Assembly (NCBI GenBank): GCA_903813345.2
Contig: CAIIXF020000008.1
Span: 28,832,005-28,896,004 of the forward strand
Source of the DNA: Owenia fusiformis
Lineage: Eukaryota > Annelida > Polychaeta > Sabellida > Oweniidae
DNA: 64,000 nucleotides
Reading direction: 5' to 3'
Each line of letters starts with the position of its first letter. The first letter of the stretch is position 1. Made by a program: the position numbers and the translations under genes. This document shows positions 12,829 through 25,200 of the stretch, piece after piece. The notes beneath the pieces are model-generated. The model worked only from the letters and a program-made list of their open reading frames with translations. It was not told the DNA's origin and ran no database searches.

Positions 12829-13298
12829 GCGTTATTGATATTTACTCTAATCAAAATGAAATCTTACATATTAGAGATATATGTAATGTATGATTGTACT
12901 TGAAAATGTAGTAAATAGCTAGATCCATCTCTAGACATGTCTGGTGACAAAAAGCCGATCAATTTTCCTAGATGACATGGTCAATGGGACTTTAACACGT
13001 GAAATATTGGGAGGGGGTTCGCTTATATTTGAAGACATTGATATAATATAACAACAGTTATCCTATGGCCAGTAGAGTGTTAGGGAGATAAGTTGGTAAG
13101 ATATATCCCGTATCCTGATTTTGAGATTTCCATATCCAGAACGTTCATATCCCCCGCAATATCCCGCTACAGGGCAAATCTTGCTGCATTGAAAAATTGA
13201 CTTACACTTCCTCCAAGTGTAGTGATACGCAGCATCATCGGTATGTCATTTTCAAAATTACTTTTAAAGGGATGTGGTACTGCCCTGTCAACTTGTAG

Positions 13299-16200
13299 AA
13301 AGTTACGTGAAGGGAGAGAGTAAAGTGCCCTTGTATAAGCATAGTATTGGAGAGTCACTGAAAATAGCCGCAGAGAAGAAGCCCGACCATGTTGCAGTCA
13401 TATATGCAGAAGGTGATGTACACGTCACGTGTATTCAACTATTACAACAGGTAACAATGTTTCTTCCATCTTAAAGTCCCCGATAAATCGGGCTACGTAT
13501 ACCGCCGTGTTTACATTAGGGGATTAGAAGAGTTTATTTTTTATTTAGGTATGCAAGCTACGTATATCAATATTAGGCCTTCATTCATGTACTCGTGTGC
13601 ATGTAATCAGCATACCCTTCAATATTATGTAAACCAGGCTATTCAAGTACTGTATAATGTACTCTATTTATGTGTGTACTATATACAATACAATTCCCTG
13701 GGAAACAAAACACAAATACTTTTTATATGTTCAAAATGAGCCATTTGATTGATGCAAACACTAAATAGCTTCATAAATAACATCTACAAAATATATCTAA
13801 TAGTAATTTTCAATTTCAATGGTGAAACTTCCCTGGTTACGATTATATGGGAAATCATCACGAGACGAAGATCGTTCGCCTTCCTGGCTTACCTCTGAAT
13901 CGTGTACCCGGTAATCTCTTTATATAGTTTAGCGAGAGCGGTGCGCCTGCGCAGTTTTAAACTTTGGCGCACACTTTAAAGCAATAGCTATCTTATTTTC
14001 TGAACAACCATCGCATATACATTTTACAATTACATCATGAAATAAAAAATGACAAAGTATAAAATCTGTTTCACATGAATGGCACGTGGATAGCTTTCCT
14101 TTACCTATTGAACAAATCATTTTTTGAGATTTCTTTTAGATTTCTCATTTCTCAAACTCTTAATTCATAATTTGATTTCATCTGTTTACTTTGTCAATGC
14201 TCCATAGGTGAACATATTAGCCAAAGGATTGTTAGGACTGGGTGTCACCAAGGGTGATGTCATTCTCGTCAGTGGTGATCACGGTGAAAATTTCGCTACT
14301 CTATTATACGCCATTACCAGTATCGGGGCTATATTTTTCATGGTAAGAACGCTTGCATATATGCTGGGTAGATCTTAATCAAAATTCAGGGAGAAGCGTG
14401 TGCGCTGGACGACAAAGTATGTTCTTCCTTGACGATGACATTTTTTTCTATGATTCGAATTTTGATAAGCCCTGGTATGATTATGATATCTACAGGGTGA
14501 TCAAAAAATGGAAATCCTTCCGCTATTTTCTTCATATCTTTGTCATTTTAGAGAAAAACACCCTGATATTTTAGACATCTGTACATCATTCTGTAGGTAG
14601 TGGTCACTTTTGCGCTGTAGGCAAACCTGCACACGTCGTCCGAAAAATTCCTATCTGACTACTACCTGTGGGGAATCGCCAAAGAAAGAGTGTATGAGAA
14701 TGACCTCAGAACAATCGCAGACCTCAAAAATGAGGTCATCTGTGTCATTCAGGCCATAGCTGAGGAATGCATTCGGGTCATTGCCAAATGCTCAAGTTTG
14801 CCTACAGCGCGATGATGGCCACATCTGGAGTATGTTGTTCTGTAAAATTGTGACTATCAGTCTGATGGTCATGATTGCTCATGAAATATAGTAGGTTGGT
14901 AGGAGAGCGAATGATATACAGATGAGTCAAATATTAGGGTGAAATCTCCAAAAATGAAGAAGATATGAGGAAAATGCAGGGGTTCCGTTTTTGACCACCC
15001 TGTATATCATAATATCTCACATACATGTGAAAGTTATGGAATAATAGCTCTTTAAGTGTATATAATTACAATATTCTATAAAGTCAGTCAATAACAAACC
15101 CAAACATCATCACAATATTTGATATTTTCAGCCTTACATTTACGAGCCAAAACATTATCATTTAAAAACTATGATAAATAAAATAAACGTCAAGATGCTT
15201 ATAACAAATGAACGTGATTCCTCGATGATTGATGCATTGAAGAAAATAGATCCAGATGCTGTGGTAAAAAGTGGACACGTCAACAGATGGGTTAACGTTT
15301 CCGAGTTTCCTTCACTTAAGGCGATTGTTGTTGGGGATGATAACGGTATGATGGGTATACTTCCAAACCCCATGATATCGGATGAACAATTGATAGAAAC
15401 ACAGAGTATGGTCACTTCAGACGATCCTGGATTTGTTTTCTTGTCTACAGTAAGTTAAATAAATAAATAATAATATGCATGTGAACTGTCAGTGATTAAA
15501 TGCGTGGACGTGTCGCAAAAAAGGTGGCGCGTTTGTTTTTTAAGGGTATCGCGTGAATGTAACTTTGATTCGCCGGATTATAAGATAATATTCTAATTAA
15601 AGTTATATATCATTTTAAAGCTGTTTCGATGAAGTTTTTAGATCAACTACACTCCGTTCACGATTCTTGTGCGTTCTTTTTTAAAAAAGAGTTTTTTACC
15701 AAAACATCTGGCAAATATCCCCTGTTGACACGTTACATTTTGAATTATTTTTCGTCTTTAAACGCTCATAACTCAAACAATATATGACTATTATACTTAT
15801 TTTTCGTCTTTATAAAGGTAGATGGACGTTTTATTTCAAAGGATGAATTTTAGTAAGCGTCCCTTATTGTGACGTCATAGAGTTTGAAAAATAGAATCTG
15901 TTGACAGCGACCTTTTTTGCTCATTTTTTGTTACCTTCAGCTTTTCAGGTGTACATTAAACAAAAAATACGAGAACAATTTTTAATAAATCTTACATGAT
16001 TATTTTGCTCCTAAACTCTATTTTATTAATAAATAGTTGATTTTGTTTGCAAAAGTATGTGTTTTCTGTTGTATGTGGAAAAGTGGGGGACGAAAGGTTT
16101 TCAAAATTCATTAAAATAGGGCTAATTTACGCCATTCGCCTATTTTCAAGCACAGCAACACGTATATTTATTTCACCTAAAATATCATTTGATTCGTGTT

Positions 16201-19200
16201 TCATGATGCTCCCATCCCATTGTTAATACATGTACGATATCAGAGTTATTCGACTTAAACATTTTGAGATATAGAGGCAAATGTGGAGGACGAAAGGATT
16301 TCCATATGTGTACATTTTTCCCAAAAACGTCACATTCTGTGGTGTTAAAAAGCGAAAATGTGTAACAATGCGTGCGCGACCTTTTTGCGACACGTCGTGA
16401 AATAGGTGAGGCGAAATCAATCATATATTATTACTGATCTAAAGGCTCATACAGTCTAAGTCCACGCAAACCAAAACGAGGCGTTACACGTCCAAACGCA
16501 CAGGCCAAAACGAGGCGACAACATTTACTGAACTATCAAATGAAATAACTTTTGCTCAGTGAAAATACTCAACAACGTACAAGACTTAAGGAATCAAACC
16601 CCAAGTATCCCAGACAATGATCTTATGTGCAAATCAGAACAAACTCACTTGGTGGCTAAATACATTACATTGAATAATTTGTCGGAACATTCGCTTTCTA
16701 ATCACTTTAAAAATACGTTATTTTATAGGGAACAACTGGAGAACCAAAGGCAATCTTGTCACACCAGAGCAGCATGATGAATGAAATATATCTCACACTA
16801 TGCCGAACAAACCGACATGGAAAAGTATGTCACCATTTGGATTTAAAATCTCTTTTTCATTTTATTTTGACAAGCATGTAGCTAACCTGTGGGTGGTTTT
16901 TCAATTTTAAGGACATGATATTAGCTGTTGAGAATCCAACATGTGAAGACGTGTTTTGTATAGAGGCTATACTCGCAGCGGTGATTGTAAGCGAATTTAC
17001 CGATATAACATGCGTGATTACTCCCGACCACGTTCCTCGGGCTGGTTTTAGTGACGTCATTGTTGGTGCCATGGAGACATATGGTGTAACCCATGCTCAT
17101 ATTTGGCCGTATGTTTGGCGAGACATAATATTATATGGTACAAAAAATGGGAGTACTCTCGCAAAACTCAAAGGAGGTAATACTTATGCATTATATAGTT
17201 AGTTGGTACATGTAAGGAATGAGTTTAATGCCGTAGAGGCGTTTTGATATATTTCTTCAGATCTATAAAATTATTCTGGTTATATAGTTGAATTTGTCTT
17301 CGCTTGTTTACTTCGACCATAATACAAGTTACACTAGCTAAGGAGCAAAAAGAAACAGAACGACTGAATTAACATAATAAAGAAACTGTTGGATAGAGTA
17401 AATTAATTCATTATTACTAACCCCTTTCCCATGAATAATATATGTTAACAATATGATCATGAAAAAGTTGGCAGGGATGTAGGTCTATTTAAAACACATG
17501 TATTCAGCCTTTGAATTGTCAGTACCCCGTCAGTACCATGCCCTGATTTTTCCCTAACGCATTTTGTTTTGAGGAATAACGTCATCGCAGCCACTAGCAG
17601 TTGATACCGTAAAGGAATTCATAAGTCTCGCTCCTGAATTTGTGGTAATACATTTATTTAATAATATCTGTATATTTACAGGGTGGTCCAAAAAAGTGAA
17701 CCCTTGCAACCGGCTATGTTTCCCTTATTACCTACAGGAATCCTTTCATAGTTTCACATGTTGTAGAGGAAGGTCTAAATTTTTTGTTGGTACTAAACAT
17801 TTTTCTTAGTATTGAGATTTGCAGAAATTATAAGCCCTAACGAAACATCGCTGGAAATGTGTAAAATGTGAACTTCAATATCTGCGATTCTTCAACCCTT
17901 CAACAATCTTCCCATGGATATCTTTTAAGCCGGAGTCTGGGAAACCTAATGTTTTCTGACTTTGTTTGGTTTCGAATCCCACACAATATGATGTAAAAAT
18001 TGGCATCCTACCTCTGTTAGTTGCAAAGTTATTGTGCTCAAAAGAAATGTTCAATGTTTCCAAAGACGAGAACATCTTCCAGTGAAATCGCAACATAACC
18101 CTATATGGTCTTAAAATGTCAATATCTTCATTAATCGTGGACCAATTCTAATGAAATATGGCTCAAAACACTGAATATTACATTTCCTTTTGATTTTTGT
18201 AAGATTTTATATGAAGGGCTTCTCAGATTTTGGGTCACAAGGGGTGACTTGTGTAACTTGTGTAGGTAACATGCCTCTAAACTGTTGAATGGTTAAAACA
18301 GCTTCAAAATGGTCAATAAAAGTGTGAAATGTGTTTTCTGTTCAGATAGTGTCCCATTTGACATATGGTAGGGTTTAAACTTATAATCTCTCACTGAAAG
18401 CTTTTTTAAGATCAACTTATGTGTATCAACAATTTCCGTCAATCACATCGGTAAAATTTTGCAAAAAATCTAATTTGAGGCATATTTGTTTAAATCTTGT
18501 AATTTCTTCGAAATTCAAGACTGAGAATAAATACTGGTGTCAACATAAATTTTAGACCTTTTTCTACAAGATGTGATAATATGAGAAAATTCATGCATGT
18601 ATTTAGGAAAATATAGCCTGTTGCAGGGTTCAATTTTTGGACCACCCTGTATACTTATTTAAATGAAGTAAACGTTGTCAAACTGGCAGCAAAGTATAGA
18701 TATTGGAAACTATATTATGAAAACATACCAATGTTTCCTCCACCATCTTAATTTTATTATCTGAAAAAATAATTTAGATATCTGATCAAATATTGAGGTC
18801 CTTCAATTTTTCGATGCGAAATTGAAGGAACGTAAATATTAACGCGTGTAATTTGAAGGCTGGGTTTTCTTTATACGAAGTTTTTTTTATTATTCATCAA
18901 ATTTAAAATGTGTACAGATATGCGAAAAATCATATACAGGGTAGTCAAAAAGCGGCAACCCTGTTTTTCCCCATATCTTTGTCATTTTATGGAGTTTGTT
19001 CCTGATACTTTACACACATGTACATCATTCAATCAATCATCATTCATTCCAAATCTGTCAAAGATCTAATTGCATTCCTCATCGTGTATGGCCTGAATGA
19101 CACTTGTGATCTCACTTTTGATTTCTTATGTTGTTCTGCTGTTATTCTCCTATACTCTTTACTAGGGGTATCCCCACTGGTAAAAGTTAAACGGGGCTAT

Positions 19201-22200
19201 ATCTGGGCTATGGGGCGCTTATTCATTATCTGTCATCCTGCTGATAATGAGGTCATTGAAGTTGTGCCAAAACGATTCTAGTGCATCATTGGCTGTATGG
19301 GGCATGGCTCTGTTGTGTTAGAAAAACTGTTGCTACTTATCAATCCCCTTGAGTTTACCTAAACCCCCCACCCCACCCCTTCCAGAACTTACTGAGAATC
19401 ACAATATAGCGTTCGATGTTGACAGTTATTGCATTTTCACTGGGATCTTCAAAGGTAAAGGACCCTATCCCTACGTACCTAGTATACACTAAACTGTGCA
19501 TCTGACTGTGTGAATGTGCCTCTCTACTACTTCATCATGGGCTTGGCTCCGCAAGAAAACATACTTACCAGATTATCAAGTTGGAAATAGAGTTCATCCG
19601 ATTACCAGACCAGTTCAGACAGCCCGAAAGTGGGTATCTGGGGTTCGTTGTTTAAAATGCTATGATATTGTGACTGTCAGTCTGATCGTCGTGAAATATG
19701 GTGGGCTGGTAGGAAATCGAATGATGTACAAATGTGCTAAATATCAGAGAGTAATTTCCTCAAATGACAAAGATATGAGGAAAAATTAGGGTTGCCGTTT
19801 TTTGACCACCCTGTAAGTCACTCCATTACCCATTCACTCACATTCCCCACATATACCATCAAACTGTTAAAATCAGTTTCATTTTTAAACAATAATCTAA
19901 ATAAGCCTCAAGGTTGTAATAATTCATAGACGAAGTTTTTAGACGAAGTTATATTTTCAATCAAATGAAAGCAAATGGTAGACAGTGCTGCAATATTCAA
20001 AGTTCATTCTATTTTGTTTTGATTTACTAGAATTTCTATAGCACATCAGAGGCGGTGGCTACAACGAGTAACTTTGTAGATGATCCTGTAGTCAACAGAA
20101 GGTTAGAATCTGTTGGATTTCCATTAGCACATGTTGAAGTAAGAGGGATATCATTTATGTTCTTTCATATTTACGGTTGAATTCGATCGTTGGTGTTTTG
20201 TGCATATAGTACATAAGATATTTAAAAGTTGAAGCATCTGATATATAACAAATGACGAGTGGTTTGAATACATGTTTTGTTCGGTGAGATTTCGTGCTCA
20301 AAATTGTTATACTTGTAGTTATGCCTTTCCTTATAGATAAAACTAATAGATGACCAAGACAACGTTGTTCGTATTGGTAAGATTGGAGAAGTGTGCGTGA
20401 AAACGCCACTGATGTTTTTAGAATACGTTGGTGAATCCGAGAAAACTAGATCTGTGAAGGACGAACGTGGTTGGTACAGAACCGGGTAAGTTGGTGATTA
20501 TAAGTAAAATATAAACTTTAGAAAAATGAGATATCGATATGAATATATATGTAATAGGATTTATTTGTACTGATGCCCTTTTAGGGCCAAACGCACATCC
20601 AGCATACAATTTTCATCAACAGTAAAAATAGCAATAAAGTAAAGAAAATAGGATTACATTCTTCAAATGACATATAAAATGTTACTTTGATATAAGAATC
20701 TATCAATCTATCAATATTTCTACCAATCATTAGATAATTTATCATGTCAGCAGATTATTTTAATATGTTCCCCTCACTCGTCAATATATCAAGTGGGTGA
20801 TAATGCCTTCAGCAAAGCCACTACAAGTGTATAATGTTTATGTACTTTATGTGTTTGTAAAATAAATTCTATGAATAAAAAACAAAACAAAAAAAACTCG
20901 TCAATAGAAAAATTGTCTTTTGATGGTCATTTATATCTTTAAAGTTACTACACAGGATTTCAAGTTTTTCAAAATGAGATTTTCTGATATACTCTAATTG
21001 TTTACATTTGAATAAAAAGTGTGTTTCATCTTCTAAAACCGAGTCCTTACATATTTTACAAAATCGACTATTTTGATCAGTAATGGGTCTTGTATATCGG
21101 CCCCTCTCAATCCCTAGATTGTGGGCGCTTATACGTAATCTAGTGAGATGTTTAGCATTTGAAAATGTCGTTTCTGAAAGGTATTGTTCAAATCCAAAGT
21201 GCGTTTTTAGTTGTTTTAATAATCTAAGTTTCCCCTCATTCATACTTATAAGATTCTTCCAATATTACTTGATACCTCATTAGAACTCTTCTCTGTGTAA
21301 GATTTAATTCATCAGACATTTTTATTTTAATATGACACAGTATATTTTTGAGTTGTTTGTGGCATATAAATGTGTTGTTTGTTGAATCAAATGTATTACT
21401 TATAATTAATGAATCGTTTAGTAAACTCCCATTTGTACTCAACTCTAAATGACCGAGGTATTTAATTTGCCTTTTTATAATATCAACTACCAAAAGCTTC
21501 CCAATTCTCCTCTTACTGCCATGTTGTGGCTTTTCTATGAACCCAGAGAACATATTTTTGGAATCGAGTATGATTGTTTTCAATTAAAGCAATTAAATTT
21601 TTATTTTTGTTCAATATCTCGATTAGTTAGGCAGTCACGCTTGGTATGTATATCATTGCACCATATTTCCGAACCGTATAAAGCGACGGGTTTGATAAGT
21701 TGATCATAAAATGTAAATTTCAGTGAAGATTTCATCTATGTGCCGCTTGTCAATTGATAAACTTTAAACATGGCTTTATTTGCATTATTTTCTTTTTCTT
21801 TTATGTTTTGCTGGGCTGGTTTAAAAGATCCCGAAGCACTTAAGACAATTCCTAAATAAGTGCTTTTGAGCATTTTGTATATTCTTACCATTTATTTGAA
21901 ATCGTTCTTGACAAACTTTGCCACATTTCCAGAATTCCATGATTTTTGTTTTATCAATGTTGATTTCAAGTTTCCAGTCATTACAGAAAGATTCAAGAGT
22001 GTTAAGTTTTAGTTGCATTCCTTCTTTACTTGTATCAAATGTAACTTAATCGTCTGCAAACAGCAAACTGCTAACATGTTGAGTTTCAAGGAATGGAGAT
22101 TTCCCAACATTATCAAACTTTTTTATAATATCATATACATATATGTTAAATAATAATGGACTGAGTGAGTCTTCCTGTTTTACACCCCTGGCACATGAAA

Positions 22201-25200
22201 AATATTCTGTATAATTTGAGTGATTAATTTTCACACACGCCCTGCCATTTTCATACATTGTTTTAATGATTCTATAGTAGTGACCTTTTATTCCCGATTT
22301 TTTTAACTTGTACTTAAGGTCTGTATGCCATATCGAATCGAATGCCTTCTTTAGGTCCACAAAGCAGGCATTATTTTGATGAACATGTTTGTCGAACGAA
22401 TTATAAATATCTGGTCTGTCGTTCTTGCTTTCTTTATAAAATCTGCCTGGTTTTGTGAAATGATATTATTTGATTTGACAAGATTGTATAGCACATTAGA
22501 GAAAATTTTCGATAAGCATCCCGAAATAAATATACCACGATAATTACCTGGTACTCGAGGGTCATTTTTCTTATAAATTGTAACAATATAGGACTCAATC
22601 CACGTTACTGGGTATTGATTATTAGTTAATATCTCATTAAATATCTTGCAAATGCGAGGAATTAAGATTTGCCCTCCTGCCTTTACCCATTCATTAGATA
22701 TTCCACTTTTTCCTACAGCCTTTTTATTTTTAAGCTGGTTTACTACCATATTAATCTCTTCATATGTTATCTTGTAACTAAGTTCGTCAAAATTAGGCTC
22801 GTTTTCTAGTTTTTTCAAGCTACTTAAAATGTCGTTGTCATCATTACTGTTATTTGAAAACAATTTAGAAAAATGATTTTTCCATTTAGTGCAGTCAGTT
22901 ATGACAATAAAACCCTTGAATTGCACTTGCTATATATACGCCACCATTTTTTGACCAAAGTATCTTTATTACATATATTTATGAAATCCACCAAAGTGTC
23001 AAAGTGGCCCCAGTGGATAATAACAGGCTTCGAGAATTTTGCATGTTTCCATTGAGCCCAATGTTAATTCATCAATCTTCAAAAGACCCCCTGCAGAACA
23101 GTTCAAGGGCAATAAAGTCAATCTTCCTAGTATGTAACCATGACTAAAATGTCTTCAAAATAAGAAGGGTTACAAGCTAGATTTTGTGTTTTTGTGTTTG
23201 AATTTTGGAAAATTCCCATTGACTGCCATTATAAACTACTCTCAATATGGCTTTACAAAAGGGTCATTTTCTCCAAAAGTCCACTATGGAATTTTCTGTT
23301 GTTGCAGATCTCTACAGCCAATATATTGACTTTCAAAAAACCAAACAGGCATATTTTAAAAAATGTATTATTTTTAATATATCTAGTTATTAAGTTGCTC
23401 ACGAAAACTCCATTGAGTCCCATGTTAATTTATAAATTTTCAAAAGACCCTCTGCAGAACAGTTCAAGAGCAATAAAGTCAATATTACTAGTATGTAACC
23501 ATAACTTGAATGTCTTCAAAATAAGAGGGGTTACAAGTTGGATTTTATCAAGTTCAATTTTCAATTTATTCAATTTATTATTCAATTCTAGTTTTCATAC
23601 AATATAAATTTACAAGTGATATGAAAAGGACACCCCGGGGGGTGTATGGATTCCATGTTTTGAAAAAATATAATGTGTTATATACAAAGCATGTAATGTT
23701 AGAACAGTTATTGTAGTGTACATAAATTACAAAGCATAGATCTACTTTTTTATCTTGATGTAACATAGTGGAAGTATGGTTCAAAATAACTAATAAAGGC
23801 TTGACAAATTGAACTTAAACTTTCGTTGAAACATTTTAATATGAACTGAGTTTCTCAAATCAGAAGATAACGTGTTATAAATTGATGGGCCACTTGTCCC
23901 AATTGATTTCCTTCCATATTCTGTTCTAAATGGTTGAACAATCAAATCATTTTTTGATTTTGTGTCATGTGAGTGAATTGTTGATCTTAATGAGAAAAGA
24001 TGGTTGAATTTTTTAAAAGGGAAATCAGGCGATTCAGAAAGTGTTTTTTTGTGCAAAGCTAGCTGTTTGATGGGAATGTATATCAAATACGTTTAAAATT
24101 TTTAGCTTCTGAAATAGTGGACCTGAAGGGGCAAAGCTATCAGAATACGTAATGACTCTTAAGAATTTCTTTTGCAAAATAAATAATTTCTGAATGAGTG
24201 TTTTTATGGCATTTCCCCATAAGATATTTCCATAGCTTAGGTAAGAATAAATCATTGAATAATAAATTGTAGTCATGGCATTCAAGGTCAGTCGATGTCT
24301 AGTCCTGTATACTATACCAATCAAATTAGAGATTATTGTACATATAGCGTTAATGTGAGGAGACCAGTGTAGCTTCGAATCAATGATAACACCAAGGAAG
24401 TTAATTTCTTTCACCTCTTCAATTGGTTGGTTGTCAATCTTAAGGATAATATGTTGTTGTTCAGATCTCTTTTATTGCTAAATATCATAAACTTGGTTTT
24501 GTCAACATTAAGAGTTAGTTTATTTGCCTTCATCCAATTTGAGACATTTTGTAATTCTTCATTCATTTCAATGACTAGATTTTCAATATTTTTGTTAGTA
24601 AGCGCAATATTTGTGTCGTCAGCATATAAAACAAAGGATAGTTTATTTGAGACTAGATATATGTCGTTAATGAAGATTATAAATAAGAGGGGGCCTATTA
24701 CTGACCCTTGAGGTACTCCATATTCAACTGTATTTTCAATTGATCTATATTTCACATCAGTCTCTGTAAATTGGTCGAGTGAAACATTCTTCTTTGTAAA
24801 TTCGGTGATTATTCTTCTCTTTTCAAGATAACTAGTGAACCAAGAAAGAGCTACTCCACGAATGCCATAGAATTCAAGTTTTTGTAATAATATTTTATGA
24901 TCAACAGTGTCAAAGGCTTTGGTTAAATCAATATAAATACCAAGACTAGTTTTCCCTGTATCTAAAGACTTTCTAATATTTTCAATGAAATTTAAGAAGG
25001 GCCATGTATGTTGAATGTTTTTTCCTAAAGCCATATTGGTGTAAGTATAAAATTTCATATTTAAATATGGGAATCACTCTAGCAATTTTCAATGCATCAG
25101 GAAATGTTCCAGTAGAAATTGATAGGTTAAAGATCTGTGTAAGTGGGGCTGATAATGATTCTTTTAGTAGTTTGACAACTGAGGGCTTTATATCGTCTAT

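Noticed and set aside
15171-15458. A Met inside synthetase exon 3 as a separate small gene
   Set aside because: The frame is the internal part of an exon with acceptor and donor (15132-15449) whose phases fit the neighbouring exons.
19018-19281. 87-residue plus-strand open frame
   Set aside because: It lies on the reverse strand of transposase remnants in element c.
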